NCBI RefSeq assembly: GCF_036017065.1
Contig: NZ_JAYXHR010000001.1
Coordinates: 868,001-932,000 of the forward strand
Origin: Uliginosibacterium sp036017065
Lineage (GTDB): Bacteria > Pseudomonadota > Gammaproteobacteria > Burkholderiales > Rhodocyclaceae
Direction: 5' to 3'
Length of the DNA stretch: 64,000 bases
In this document: piece by piece, positions 25,508 to 34,157 of the stretch
How the letters are laid out: the number at the start of each line of letters is the position of its first letter
Numbering within the stretch: position 1 is the first letter of the stretch
Program-made: the position numbers and the translations under genes
Notes under the pieces: generated by a model
Database searches by the model: none
What the model was told of the DNA's origin: nothing
What the model saw: only the letters and a program-made list of their open reading frames with translations

Positions 25508-27604
25508 ATGACCGGCCTCACCGCCACCCCGCCCGCAGCCGTCCCCCGCTACGCCGCACGCGCGCTGTTCGCGGGAACCATCTTCTCCAGCGCCTTCCTT
25601 CTTTTCCTCGTCCAGCCGCTGATCGCCAAGCAGATCCTGCCGTGGTTCGGCGGGTCGGCCACGGTGTGGACGATCTGCATGGTGTTCTTCCAGGTCGTGC
25701 TGCTGGCGGGCTATGCCTACGCCGACTGGCTGTCGCGCAAGCTGGCGGCGCGCTGGCAGGTCGTCGCCCACGTCGCCTTGCTGGCCTGCAGCCTGCTGTT
25801 CCTGCCCATCGTGGCGGACCCGCAGTGGAAGCCGGTGGCCGGGGGCGACCCCAGCCTGCACATCCTGGGGCTGCTGCTGGCCACCATCGGCCTGCCGTAT
25901 TTCCTGCTCTCCACCACCGGGCCGCTGATCCAGTCCTGGGTGTCCAGCAGTGCGGTGGGGGCGCAGGTGTATCGCTACTTCTCCCTCTCGAACTTCGCAT
26001 CGCTGGTGGCGCTGGTGGCCTACCCGTTCGTCATCGAGCCCTACACCGCCCTGCGCGTGCAGGCCGTCGGCTGGTCCTGGGGCTATGCAGTGTTCGCCCT
26101 GCTGTGCAGCGGCAGCGCGCTGTACTTCCTGCGCTTTCTTGCCGCCGCCGGCGGGGCTTCGGCGCAGGCGGCCGCGCAGGCCCGCACCGACACGTCGAAC
26201 GCCGACGGCACCGCCCCGACGCTCGGCACCAGCCTGCTGTGGCTGTCGCTGTCGGCCATGGGCTCCTGGCTGTTGCTGGGAATCACCAACCACCTGACCC
26301 ACAACGTCTCGTCGATTCCCTTCCTGTGGATCCTGCCGCTGTCGGCCTACCTGTTCACCTTCGTGCTGGCCTTCGAGAGCGACCGCTGGTATCGCCGCCG
26401 CCTCTTCCTGCCGCCGGCCGCCGTGTTGCTGGTGCTGTGCGCCTACGGCCTGCAGCACGGCATCGGTGCCAGCCTGCAGGACGACCTGCCGCTGTACGTG
26501 CTGGGGCTGTTCCTGTTCTGCATGTTCTTCCACGGCGAACTGGCCCGCATGCGGCCGGCCCCCCGCTACCTGACGCGCTTCTACCTGATGCTGTCGCTGG
26601 GCGGCGCGCTGGGCGGCATCGCCGTGGGTCTGGTGGCGCCGCATGTGCTGCCGGCCTACTACGAGCTGGGCATCGGCCTGGTGATCACCGCCGTGCTGAT
26701 CGTCGTGGTGTTCCGCCAGCACAGGCCGATGGCGCTGGCGGGCGTATGCCTGTGCCTGGTGTGCAGCTACTTCCTGGCGATGCAGGTCTACAACGACTTC
26801 AGTGGTGCCCGCCGGGTGGTGCGCAATTTCTACGGCTCGCTGCTGACCTACGACCAGGCGCGTGACCAGCCGGACGACAACGTGCGCGCCCTGCTGCACG
26901 GCTCGATCAAGCATGGCGAGCAGTACCTGGTGAGCGCACGCAAGCGCGAGCCCACCAGCTACTACGGCCCCGGCTCCGGCGTGGCGCTGGCCATCGCCAG
27001 CAAGGAAGGCGACGGCCTGTCGGGCAGCCTGCGGGTCGGCGTCATCGGCCTGGGCGCGGGCTGCCTTGCGGCCTACAGTCGCCCGGGCGACCTGTACCGC
27101 TTCTACGAGATCAACCCGCAGGTGGTGGAGCTGGCGCAGAGCGAGTTCAGCTTCATGCGCGACAGCCCGGCGCAGATCGAGACCGTGCTGGGCGACGCGC
27201 GCCTGTCGATGGAGCGCGAGCCGCCGCAGGACTTCAACGTGCTGGCCATCGACGCCTTCTCCGGCGGCTCGGTCCCGGTTCACCTGCTGACCGTCGAGGC
27301 CATGGAGGTCTATCTGCGCCACATGAAGGCCGATGGCATCGTGGCCTTCCACGTCACCAACGGACATCTGTCACTGGCACCGGTGGTGGAGCGCATCGCC
27401 CTCGCGCACGGCGTGCACGCGCGGCTGGTCCATGACGACGCCACCGACACGCCGCTGCGGCGGACCGACTGGGTACTGGTGAGTCGCGACGCCGCCAGCC
27501 TGGGCCGCGGCGCCCTGCGCAACGCCACGGCGCCGATCGACGACATTGCCGGCCTGCAGGCCTGGACGGACGACTTCAACGACCTGTTCCGGGTCATGAA
27601 GTAG
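25508..27604 (+). CDS. Membrane-fused spermidine synthase-like protein
   Basis: 698 residues from the ATG at MTGLTATPP with AAGGAAG ahead of it. About ten hydrophobic helices occupy residues 20-420 (FAGTIFSSAFLLFLVQPLIAKQ split, WFGGSATVWTICMVFFQVVLL), followed by a SpeE-like Rossmann domain from about 500 (LRVGVIGLGAGCLAAYSRPG, YEINPQVVELA, IDAFSGGSVPVHLLT). The aminopropyltransferase-type Asp (IDAF) is present, but substrate residues differ from SpeE, so true spermidine synthesis is doubtful. Monocistronic, ended by a strong hairpin. Confidence 0.87.
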   Translation: MTGLTATPPAAVPRYAARALFAGTIFSSAFLLFLVQPLIAKQILPWFGGSATVWTICMVFFQVVLLAGYAYADWLSRKLAARWQVVAHVALLACSLLFLPIVADPQWKPVAGGDPSLHILGLLLATIGLPYFLLSTTGPLIQSWVSSSAVGAQVYRYFSLSNFASLVALVAYPFVIEPYTALRVQAVGWSWGYAVFALLCSGSALYFLRFLAAAGGASAQAAAQARTDTSNADGTAPTLGTSLLWLSLSAMGSWLLLGITNHLTHNVSSIPFLWILPLSAYLFTFVLAFESDRWYRRRLFLPPAAVLLVLCAYGLQHGIGASLQDDLPLYVLGLFLFCMFFHGELARMRPAPRYLTRFYLMLSLGGALGGIAVGLVAPHVLPAYYELGIGLVITAVLIVVVFRQHRPMALAGVCLCLVCSYFLAMQVYNDFSGARRVVRNFYGSLLTYDQARDQPDDNVRALLHGSIKHGEQYLVSARKREPTSYYGPGSGVALAIASKEGDGLSGSLRVGVIGLGAGCLAAYSRPGDLYRFYEINPQVVELAQSEFSFMRDSPAQIETVLGDARLSMEREPPQDFNVLAIDAFSGGSVPVHLLTVEAMEVYLRHMKADGIVAFHVTNGHLSLAPVVERIALAHGVHARLVHDDATDTPLRRTDWVLVSRDAASLGRGALRNATAPIDDIAGLQAWTDDFNDLFRVMK

Positions 27605-27619
27605 CCGCCCGACTGGCAT

Positions 27620-27653
27620 CCTTCCGCTGTCGGCGCCCTCTGACAGCGGAAGG
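27620..27653 (+). terminator. Hairpin terminator after the spermidine-synthase-like gene
   Basis: CCTTCCGCTGTC and GACAGCGGAAGG form a perfect 12-bp stem with a 10-base loop, 16 bases after the stop codon. The following sequence is GGATTCTGCT rather than a U-run, so termination may be partial. Confidence 0.6.
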
Positions 27654-27744
27654 GGATTCTGCTGACAAGGGGGTGTCCGGCCTTACCGGATGATTCGCTC
27701 ACCGTTGCGACATGAGGTCGCACAGATCAAGTGGGAGAGCGAAC

Positions 27745-27987
27745 ATGAAAAAAACCAACTCACGCCTGTTGCTCAGCGTGCTGGCTGCCGCCAGCCTGAC
27801 ACTGGGACTGGCTGCCTGCGAGAAGGAAGGGCCGGCCGAACGCGCCGGCAAGTCCATCGACGAAACACTGGGGACCAAGAAGGAACCCGAGACCCTGGGC
27901 GAAAAAGCCGCCGAGACCGGCGAGGCGATCGGCCAGAAGGTCGAGGACGCTGGCGAGAAGATCCAGGACAGCGCCGACAAGAAATAA
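27745..27987 (+). CDS. Small lipoprotein, charged, unknown function
   Basis: 80 residues from MKKTNSRLLLSVLAAASLTLGLAACEKEG: a lipoprotein signal with lipobox LAAC. The mature 55 residues are very rich in Glu, Lys and Gly in a quasi-heptad rhythm (AGKSIDETLG, GEKAAETGEAIGQKVEDAGE), typical of small YtxH/CsbD-like stress lipoproteins that are probably helical. GTGGGAGAGCGAAC supplies the ribosome-binding site. It is followed by a strong terminator and so is a single-gene transcript. Confidence 0.82.
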   Translation: MKKTNSRLLLSVLAAASLTLGLAACEKEGPAERAGKSIDETLGTKKEPETLGEKAAETGEAIGQKVEDAGEKIQDSADKK

Positions 27988-28038
27988 CCAGAATAACTAC
28001 CAAAGCAGGCGGGAGGAGACAAACCCCAGCACTGCACC

Positions 28039-28065
28039 GGACGGCCCCGCCCTGCGGGGCCGTCC
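28039..28065 (+). terminator. Rho-independent terminator after the small lipoprotein gene
   Basis: GGACGGCCCCGC-CCT-GCGGGGCCGTCC, a perfect 12-bp GC-rich stem with a 3-base loop, followed by ATCTTCT. It lies 51 bases after the lipoprotein stop. Confidence 0.8.
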
Positions 28066-28226
28066 ATCTTCTGGCGTCCGGAAAACGTGGGGGCCGAGCG
28101 TTTGGTTGAACCTGCAGCTGAACCTGCGGCCGGACGTGCGGCAGAGGGCGCGTTGCGGCGCATGCGCGCCGTTGCTCAAAGCGACGCCGCCCCTGGCGGA
28201 GCCCGGGGAACCACGGCACGAATGAC

Positions 28227-28262
28227 GTGCCGCCCCAAGTGCCGCCCCACATGCCGTCCCGG
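28227..28262. repeat. Three-unit 12-base tandem repeat
   Basis: GTGCCGCCCCAA, GTGCCGCCCCAC, ATGCCGTCCCGG in a row, directly upstream (in map order) of the ABC transporter stop. It is in non-coding sequence between two convergent genes; no function is apparent. Confidence 0.55.
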
Positions 28263-28274
28263 GAAGCGCGCGGA

Positions 28275-30158
28275 TCAGACCGCCGCCGTGCTCCCCGCTT
28301 GCTCCGTCACCTCGGCCTCTTCGGCCTCTTCCGCCTCCTCGCCAAGGAAGCCGCCACTCTGGTGTGCCCACAGGCGCGCATAGAGCCCGCCCTTCGCAAG
28401 CAGGCTGCGGTGGTCGCCCTCTTCCACGATGCGCCCGTGGTCCAGCACGATCAGCCGGTCCATCGCCGCGATGGTGGACAGGCGGTGAGCGATCGCCACC
28501 ACCGTCTTGCCCTCCATCAGGCGATACAGGCTGCCCTGGATGGCGGCCTCCACCTCGGAGTCCAGCGCGCTGGTGGCTTCGTCCAGCAGCAGGATGGGCG
28601 CATCCTTCAGCATCACGCGCGCGATCGCCACGCGCTGGCGCTGACCGCCGGAGAGCTTCACGCCACGTTCGCCGACGTGCGCGTCATACGACCTGCGGCC
28701 CGCCGGATCGGTCAGGCCCTGTACGAATTCATGCGTCTCGGCGCGCTCGGCGGCGGCCATCATGTCTTGGTCATTCGCGTCCGGTCGGCCGTACAGGATG
28801 TTCTCGCGCACCGAGCGATGCAGCAGCGAAGTGTCCTGGGTCACCATGCCGATGCTGGCGCGCAGGCTGTCTTGCGTCACCTGCGAGACGTCCTGGCCGT
28901 CGATCGTCACCCGGCCGGCTTCCACGTCGTAGAAACGCAGCAGCAGGTTGACGATGGTGGACTTGCCGGCGCCAGAGCGTCCCACGAGGCCGATCTTCTC
29001 GCCGGGACGGATCGTCAGGTTGAGGTGGTCGATGACCTTCTTCTCGCCACCGTAGGCAAAGCTGACGTCCTCGAAGCGGATCTCGCCACGGCTGACCTCC
29101 AGCCGCTTCGCATCGGCACGGTCCACGATGGCATGCGGGCGCGACAGGGTATTGATGCCGTCCTGCACGGTGCCGATGTGCTCGAACAGCATCGCCATTT
29201 CCCACATGATCCAGTGGGCGATGCCGTTCAGGCGCAAGGCCAGCGCGGTGGCCGCCGCCACCGCACCCACGCCGATCTGCCCCTGCGCCCACAGCCACAA
29301 CGACAGGCCGGCGGTGGACACCACCAGCAGCATGTTGAGCGCGTGGTTGGTGATCTCGAAGGCGCTGACCAGGCGCATCTGGCCATGCACGGTGACGAGG
29401 AAGTCCTGCATGGCGGCGCGTGCGTAACCGGCCTCGCGGCGGGCATGCGAGAACAACTTCACCGTCGCGATGTTGGTGTAGGCATCGGTGATGCGCCCCG
29501 TCATCAGCGAGCGCGCATCCGCCTGCGACTTGGCGGCCTGCCCGAGTCGCGGCACGAAGATGCGCATCGCCAGCAGGTACAGCGCCAGCCATGCCAGGAA
29601 AGGCGGCAGCAGCCAGAGGTCGAAGCTGCCGACCACCACCACCATGGTGACGAAATAGATCACCACGTAGACCAGGATGTCCGTGATGATCAGCACCGTG
29701 TCGCGCACCGCCAATGCCGTCTGCATCACCTTGGTGGCGATGCGGCCGGCGAATTCGTCCTGGTAGAAGCTCATGCTCTGGCCGAGCATCAGGCGGTGGA
29801 AGTTCCAGCGCAGGCGCATCGGGAAGTTGCCCGCCAGCGCCTGGTGCTTGATGAAGGTCTGTACCGCGACGACCAGGGGGCTGGCCAGCAGGATGACGGC
29901 AAGCAGGGCCAGCGTGCCGGCCTCGTCCTGCCACAGCGTCGCGGGCTGGATGCGCCCCAGCCAGTCCACCATGCGCGCCAGCGCGCTGTAGAGCAAGGCT
30001 TCGAAGGCACCGATGGCCGCCGTGCACAGGGCCATGGCGAACACATAGCCGCGCAGGCCCTGGGTACAGGCCCACAGGAAGCCGGCAAAGCTGCGCGGTG
30101 CCGTCTTGGGCGCACCGTCGGGATAGGGATGGACGAGTTTTTCGAACCAGGTGAACAC
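28275..30158 (-). CDS. ABC exporter, fused permease and ATPase
   Basis: 627 residues from GTG (VFTWFEKLVHPYPDGAPKT) with GGAG eight bases upstream; this N-terminus is typical of a betaproteobacterial MsbA/lipid-multidrug-like subfamily. Six membrane helices span ~35-320; the ATPase has Walker A GLVGRSGAGKST (about 404), signature LSGGQRQRVAIAR and Walker B ILLLDEATSALDSE. The C-terminus is an unusual acidic repeat (EEAEEAEEAEVTEQ). It functions as a homodimer; substrate is not predictable. It is transcribed after lrgAB but separated by a terminator. Confidence 0.9.
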   Translation of the reverse strand: MFTWFEKLVHPYPDGAPKTAPRSFAGFLWACTQGLRGYVFAMALCTAAIGAFEALLYSALARMVDWLGRIQPATLWQDEAGTLALLAVILLASPLVVAVQTFIKHQALAGNFPMRLRWNFHRLMLGQSMSFYQDEFAGRIATKVMQTALAVRDTVLIITDILVYVVIYFVTMVVVVGSFDLWLLPPFLAWLALYLLAMRIFVPRLGQAAKSQADARSLMTGRITDAYTNIATVKLFSHARREAGYARAAMQDFLVTVHGQMRLVSAFEITNHALNMLLVVSTAGLSLWLWAQGQIGVGAVAAATALALRLNGIAHWIMWEMAMLFEHIGTVQDGINTLSRPHAIVDRADAKRLEVSRGEIRFEDVSFAYGGEKKVIDHLNLTIRPGEKIGLVGRSGAGKSTIVNLLLRFYDVEAGRVTIDGQDVSQVTQDSLRASIGMVTQDTSLLHRSVRENILYGRPDANDQDMMAAAERAETHEFVQGLTDPAGRRSYDAHVGERGVKLSGGQRQRVAIARVMLKDAPILLLDEATSALDSEVEAAIQGSLYRLMEGKTVVAIAHRLSTIAAMDRLIVLDHGRIVEEGDHRSLLAKGGLYARLWAHQSGGFLGEEAEEAEEAEVTEQAGSTAAV

Positions 30159-30282
30159 GCGGGGTCTCCGTTGACACGCGGTGAGGGAACACCAGAAAGA
30201 GCAACGCCGCACTGCGGATCACGCAGCGCGGCGCACACCTCTGTAAGGGACCGTCATTCTCCCAGCAAGTGCCGCGCATCGC

Positions 30283-30304
30283 AAAAAGCAGGCCGTCGCC
30301 TGCT
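30283..30304 (-). terminator. Rho-independent terminator after lrgB
   Basis: On the minus strand AGCAGGC-GACG-GCCTGCT followed by TTTT: a 7-bp stem, tetraloop and U-run beginning 13 bases after the lrgB stop. Confidence 0.75.
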
Positions 30305-30316
30305 GCCACAACGCTG

Positions 30317-31063
30317 TCAGCGGTGGAAGTGATGCACCAGCCAGGGCACGGCCATTGCGGTGAGCGCGCCGTTCAGGCCGATGGCCAGACCGGCGAACGC
30401 CCCCATGATCTCGCGCTCCTGGAACGCCCGCGCAGTGCCGATGCCATGCGCCGTCACGCCCATCGAGAACCCCCTCGCCACCGGATGATGGATGCCCAGC
30501 GCAGCATGGATGGGATTGGCCAGCATCGCGCCGAGGATGCCGGTGAGAATGACCAGCACGACCGTGAGCGAGGGCAGGCCACCGACGTGCTCCGACACGC
30601 CCATGGCGATCGGCGTGGTCACCGATTTCGGAATCAATGACAGCAAGGTTTCAGCGCTCGCTCCCAGCATCCAGCCGATGAGCACGGCCGAGCCCGCCGC
30701 CGCGAACGAACCGACGAGCAGGCCCGCGGCCAGCGGCAAGGCGTGGCGCCGCAACACGTGGCGCTGCTGGTACAGCGGCAGCCCGAGTGCCACCGTCGCC
30801 GGCCCCAGCGCGAAGTGGATGAACTGCGCCCCTTCGAAGTAACGCGCATAGGGCGTGCCGGTGGCGAACAACACGCTCACCAGCAGCACCACCGAGATGG
30901 CCACCGGGTTGGCCGCCGGGTGGTGGCAGAAACGCTCGCTCACCAGGCCGCCGAAGATGAAGGCGGCAAGGGTCAGCATCAGCCAGGTCAGCGGCGAGGC
31001 GTCGAGGTACACCCACAGCGCGGCCAGCGAGGCATTCAGGGGATCGGGCAGGACCGGCGTCAT
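30317..31063 (-). CDS. lrgB: LrgB family membrane protein
   Basis: 248 residues from MTPVLPDPLNASL; the ATG overlaps the lrgA stop (ATGA). About seven hydrophobic helices; the conserved LIPKSVTTPIAMGVSEHVGGLPSL block and GITAHGIGTARAFQ-like region (SMGVTAHGIGTARAF) identify LrgB/YohK/CidB. With LrgA it forms a holin-like or small-carboxylate (pyruvate/glycolate-type) transport pair. No LytSR regulator is nearby. Confidence 0.93.
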   Translation of the reverse strand: MTPVLPDPLNASLAALWVYLDASPLTWLMLTLAAFIFGGLVSERFCHHPAANPVAISVVLLVSVLFATGTPYARYFEGAQFIHFALGPATVALGLPLYQQRHVLRRHALPLAAGLLVGSFAAAGSAVLIGWMLGASAETLLSLIPKSVTTPIAMGVSEHVGGLPSLTVVLVILTGILGAMLANPIHAALGIHHPVARGFSMGVTAHGIGTARAFQEREIMGAFAGLAIGLNGALTAMAVPWLVHHFHR

Positions 31064-31449
31064 GGCTGGACACCGCCTTGCGAAGCTTCCTTGCGCTCCT
31101 GCCTCGCCACCAGCCATTGCACCACGCCGGCCGTGACGGCCAGGCCGATGGCCGTGCTTAGCACCAGCGCCACAAGGATCGGCAGCCATTCGTCACGCAG
31201 GCGATGCAGATGCAGCATGACCCCGACCGCCGCCGGCACGAACAGCAGGGAGAGGTTGCCCAGCAAGGCCGAACAGGTCTGCTGGAGCGCCGTGCCGCGC
31301 GCACTGTCGAGGCCGCGCCAGCCCAGCCAGCAGGCCAGCATCAGCATGCCGATGACCGGCCCAGGCAAGGGCAGGTTGAAGGCCCGCGCCAGGCTCTCCC
31401 CGGCAAGCTGGAGCGCCAGCAACAGGCAACACGCGATCAGGATATTCAT
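31060..31449 (-). CDS. lrgA: LrgA/CidA family membrane protein
   Basis: 129 residues with four hydrophobic helices (ILIACCLLLALQLAGESLARA, PLPGPVIGMLMLACWLG, LLGNLSLLFVPAAVGVMLHL, LPILVALVLSTAIGLAVTAGVV). The LPGPVIGM and LLFVPAAVGV motifs are family signatures. Coupled to lrgB by a 4-base overlap. The pair was first described as modulators of murein hydrolase export; later work supports metabolite transport. Confidence 0.92.
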   Translation of the reverse strand: MNILIACCLLLALQLAGESLARAFNLPLPGPVIGMLMLACWLGWRGLDSARGTALQQTCSALLGNLSLLFVPAAVGVMLHLHRLRDEWLPILVALVLSTAIGLAVTAGVVQWLVARQERKEASQGGVQP

Positions 31450-31566
31450 GTGCTTCAGGGCAGCCGCAGCTGCGGGGACGGCATCAGCCTGTCATCTTCG
31501 CCGACCACCGCGCTTGCGCCAAGGCGGCGGCCTGATATGGATCAGTCGGCAAGGCAAATACCGGCT

Positions 31567-32868
31567 CTACCAGCCGGCACCCGCAGGCCGTCGCCAGTCC
31601 AGCGCCCAGCCCGCCTCGCCGGGTTCGCAGCGGGCACCAGCGTCGGCGCCGATCGCGCCGATCCACACGGCCTTGCCGTCGGCCGCCCGCAGCACCGGCA
31701 GACGATCCCGCCACCAGGGCGGCACGCCGCGCTCCTGCGCGAGTTGCCTGAACGCCCGTGAAGGGCCGCCCTGGTGTTCGCGCAGGCGGTCGTCAGCGCG
31801 ACGCAGGCCGATGGAGAACGCCTGTTGCGGGTCGATGCGCAGCGCATCCGGGCCGTTTGCAGGCGAGAAGGCGAGTTCGCCACCGCACCAGGGCCATTGT
31901 GTTTCTCCTTGCCACACGCCGGCATGCTCGCCCGCCGTTGCCGGCATGTCGGCCTCCAGCCAGAAGGCGTCTCGATAGGCGCATAGCGCCGTGGCGCCGT
32001 GCACCTGGCGGATCGCCCGCACACCCACCAGCTGGCGCAGGCTCTCCTGCAGGTGTCGCGTATCCGGCATGCGCTCGCCATGCAAGGCCAGCAAGGCGCG
32101 CAACACGTGGCGGGCGCGGGCCTCCGGCAAGGCGGCAAGACGCGAACGCGCGCCAGCCGTGCCGGGCAGCACCGTCGCGATGTCCTGCTCTGCCAGCTCT
32201 GCCAGCAGTTGCGCCGCGTCGCCGAAATGCGCCGCCGCGCGCGCCAGCGTGGTGGCCGCACCCGGCCAATGCGCCGTGAGCGCCGGCACCACCGCGTGAC
32301 GCAGGTGATTGCGTGCGTAGCTCGTGTCCGAGTTGCTGTCGTCCTCGATCCAGCGCCAGCCTTCCGCCTGCGCGCACGCCAGCAGCTCGGCACGCGACAC
32401 GTCGAGCAAGGGCCGCCACAAGCGCCGCGCCGGGTCGAGCGCACGCATCGCCGCCATGCCTTCGACGCCGGCGCCACGCAGCAGGCGCATCAGCACCGTT
32501 TCAGCCTGGTCGTCGCGATGATGCGCAAGCGCGATCCAGTCCGCATCCTGTGCCGCCAACACCGCATGCCGCGCATCGCGCGCCGCCGACTCGACACCAC
32601 GCGGATCGTCGCGCGACACCACCACGCGCGCCACGTGCAGCGGCACGCCCAGCGACGCACACACCGCCTCGCAATGCGCCGCCCAGTCGTCCGCCTTCGG
32701 ATTCAGGCCGTGATGCACATGCACGGCCTGCAACTGCGCCGCGTGCTCGGCCGCAATGGCGCGCAACAGATGCAGCAGCACCGTCGAGTCCAGCCCGCCG
32801 CTGAACGCGACGCATACCCGCCGCCCCTGCTTCGGCAGCTGTCCGCTCACCACATCAGGAAGATTCAT
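31567..32868 (-). CDS. tilS: tRNA(Ile)-lysidine synthetase
   Basis: 433 residues from MNLPDVVSGQLP. The PP-loop VCVAFSGGLDSTVLLHLL is near residue 20, then VHVHHGLNPKADDW and IALAHHRDDQAETVLMRLLRG, all typical of TilS, followed by the substrate-binding middle domain and a C-terminal domain. It changes the wobble C34 of tRNA-Ile(CAU) to lysidine, making it read AUA; essential in most bacteria. It lies downstream of accA, the standard betaproteobacterial neighbour, behind a structured element and terminator. Confidence 0.94.
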   Translation of the reverse strand: MNLPDVVSGQLPKQGRRVCVAFSGGLDSTVLLHLLRAIAAEHAAQLQAVHVHHGLNPKADDWAAHCEAVCASLGVPLHVARVVVSRDDPRGVESAARDARHAVLAAQDADWIALAHHRDDQAETVLMRLLRGAGVEGMAAMRALDPARRLWRPLLDVSRAELLACAQAEGWRWIEDDSNSDTSYARNHLRHAVVPALTAHWPGAATTLARAAAHFGDAAQLLAELAEQDIATVLPGTAGARSRLAALPEARARHVLRALLALHGERMPDTRHLQESLRQLVGVRAIRQVHGATALCAYRDAFWLEADMPATAGEHAGVWQGETQWPWCGGELAFSPANGPDALRIDPQQAFSIGLRRADDRLREHQGGPSRAFRQLAQERGVPPWWRDRLPVLRAADGKAVWIGAIGADAGARCEPGEAGWALDWRRPAGAGW

Positions 32869-32896
32869 CCTGCCCGCCACGCCAATCCCGTCCCAC

Positions 32897-32927
32897 AAAA
32901 GAAAAAGGCCGCATTGTCTGCAGCCTT
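32897..32927 (-). terminator. Intrinsic terminator between accA and tilS
   Basis: On the minus strand AAGGCTGCA-GACAA-TGCGGCCTT followed by TTTTCTTTT: a 9-bp stem (one G-U pair), 5-base loop and U-rich tail. It ends only 29 bases before the tilS ATG, so it either ends accA transcripts or works as an attenuator for tilS. Confidence 0.85.
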
Positions 32928-32955
32928 CGGGTGAGGATGGGAGAAATCGTAGCGA

Positions 32956-33029
32956 GCGGTTCAAGGCCGGAACGAGGCGCGGAGTCGTACTGAAGTACGA
33001 CGAGCACCGGAGTTCCGGGATTGGACCGC
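32956..33029 (-). other. Long structured inverted-repeat element, possible RNA
   Basis: A 74-base near-symmetric fold. Outer arms GCGGTTCAAGGCCGGAAC (32956-32973) and GTTCCGGGATTGGACCGC (33012-33029) pair over 18 positions with two mismatches and one G-U. Inner arms GTCGTAC/GTACGAC (32984-33001) close a TGAA loop, and the 10-base sides of the internal loop are similar to each other (GAGGCGCGGA and GAGCACCGGA). It lies 20 bases past the accA stop and 28 bases before the terminator. It may be a 3'UTR structure, a regulatory leader of tilS, a small RNA or a dispersed repeat. Confidence 0.65.
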
Positions 33030-33049
33030 GCAGTAGATTTATCCCGTCC

Positions 33050-34015
33050 TCAGGTGGCGAGTTCTTTGAACTTGCCGTAACTCATCAGCCGCTCGAAACG
33101 CTTCTCGATGAGTTCATCCGCCGACAGCTCCGACAACTGCTTGAGGCTGTCCTGCAGGCCACGCTTGAGGCTTTGCGCCGTGGCGCGGTGGTCGCGATGC
33201 GCGCCGCCCACCGGCTCGTTGATGATCTTGTCGACCAGGCCCAGGGACTTCAGGCGCGCCGCCGTGATGCCCATGGTCTCGGCCGCCTCCGACGCCTTCT
33301 CGGCGCTCTTCCACAGGATGGAGGCGCAGCCTTCCGGCGAGATGACCGAGTAGGTGGAGAACTGCAGCATCATCAGCTGGTCGGCCACGGCGATCGCCAG
33401 CGCGCCACCGGAACCGCCTTCACCGATGATGGTGGAGATGATGGGCACGCGCAGCTCGGCCATCACGTACAGGTTGTGGCCGATGGCCTCGGACTGGCCG
33501 CGCTCTTCGGCGTCGATGCCGGGATAGGCACCGGGCGTGTCGACGAAGGTGAAGACGGGAATCGCGAACTTCTCGGCCAGGCGCATCAGGCGCAGGGCCT
33601 TGCGGTAACCCTCCGGACGCGGCATGCCGAAGTTGCGGATGATCTTTTCCTTGGTGTCGCGGCCCTTCTGGTGGCCGATGACGATGCAGCTCTGACCGTT
33701 GAAACGGGCCAGGCCGCCGATGATGGCGCGGTCGTCGGCGAAGGCGCGGTCGCCATGCAGCTCTTCGAAGTCGGTGAAGATGTGCTGGAAGTAGTCCAGC
33801 GAATACGGACGCTGTGGATGGCGCGCCACCTGGGCGATCTGCCAGGGCGTCAGCTTGCCGTATACCTCCTTGGTCAGCGCCTGGCGCTTGACCTCGAGGC
33901 GGGAGATCTCCTCCGAGATGTCGACGGCGGAATCGTCCTGGACGAAGCGCAGCTCCTCGATCTTGGTTTCCAGATCGGCAATGGGCTGCTCGAATTCGAG
34001 AAAAGTGGTCTTCAC
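33050..34015 (-). CDS. accA: Acetyl-CoA carboxylase carboxyltransferase subunit alpha
   Basis: 321 residues from GTG (VKTTFLEFEQPIADLETKIEEL), the canonical AccA start; a 16-codon longer ATG start would overlap the TACAAT box that looks like the promoter -10. With AccD it transfers CO2 from biotin to acetyl-CoA to make malonyl-CoA for fatty acid synthesis. Conserved parts include FGMPRPEGYRKALRLMRLAEKF-type sequence, FVDTPGAYPGIDAEERGQSEAI and IGEGGSGGALAI. The C-terminus ERLMSYGKFKELA is normal. Length matches E. coli (319). Confidence 0.97.
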   Translation of the reverse strand: MKTTFLEFEQPIADLETKIEELRFVQDDSAVDISEEISRLEVKRQALTKEVYGKLTPWQIAQVARHPQRPYSLDYFQHIFTDFEELHGDRAFADDRAIIGGLARFNGQSCIVIGHQKGRDTKEKIIRNFGMPRPEGYRKALRLMRLAEKFAIPVFTFVDTPGAYPGIDAEERGQSEAIGHNLYVMAELRVPIISTIIGEGGSGGALAIAVADQLMMLQFSTYSVISPEGCASILWKSAEKASEAAETMGITAARLKSLGLVDKIINEPVGGAHRDHRATAQSLKRGLQDSLKQLSELSADELIEKRFERLMSYGKFKELAT

Positions 34016-34044
34016 TGAGACAGGCTGGCGTGACAGAGGGCGCG

Positions 34045-34050
34045 ATTGTA
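34045..34050 (-). promoter_or_regulatory. Probable accA promoter -10 box
   Basis: TACAAT on the minus strand, 30 bases before the GTG start of accA. A transcript starting about 7 bases on would give a leader of roughly 20 bases, supporting GTG rather than the upstream ATG. No good -35 is apparent. Confidence 0.45.
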
Positions 34051-34157
34051 CCGCAAGCGCCACGGGTGCCGATCGGCTTCGATCAAGCCCGCATCAACCC
34101 GCCTACGGGCGCACTACGGGTGGCTTTCCCGCCCGTCGCCGGCCCGTGCCCGGGGCC

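Noticed and set aside
32956..33029. tRNA or tmRNA-like gene
   Set aside because: Length of 74 bases is tRNA-like but there is no cloverleaf, T-arm GTTCRANNC or CCA end; the fold is one long hairpin.
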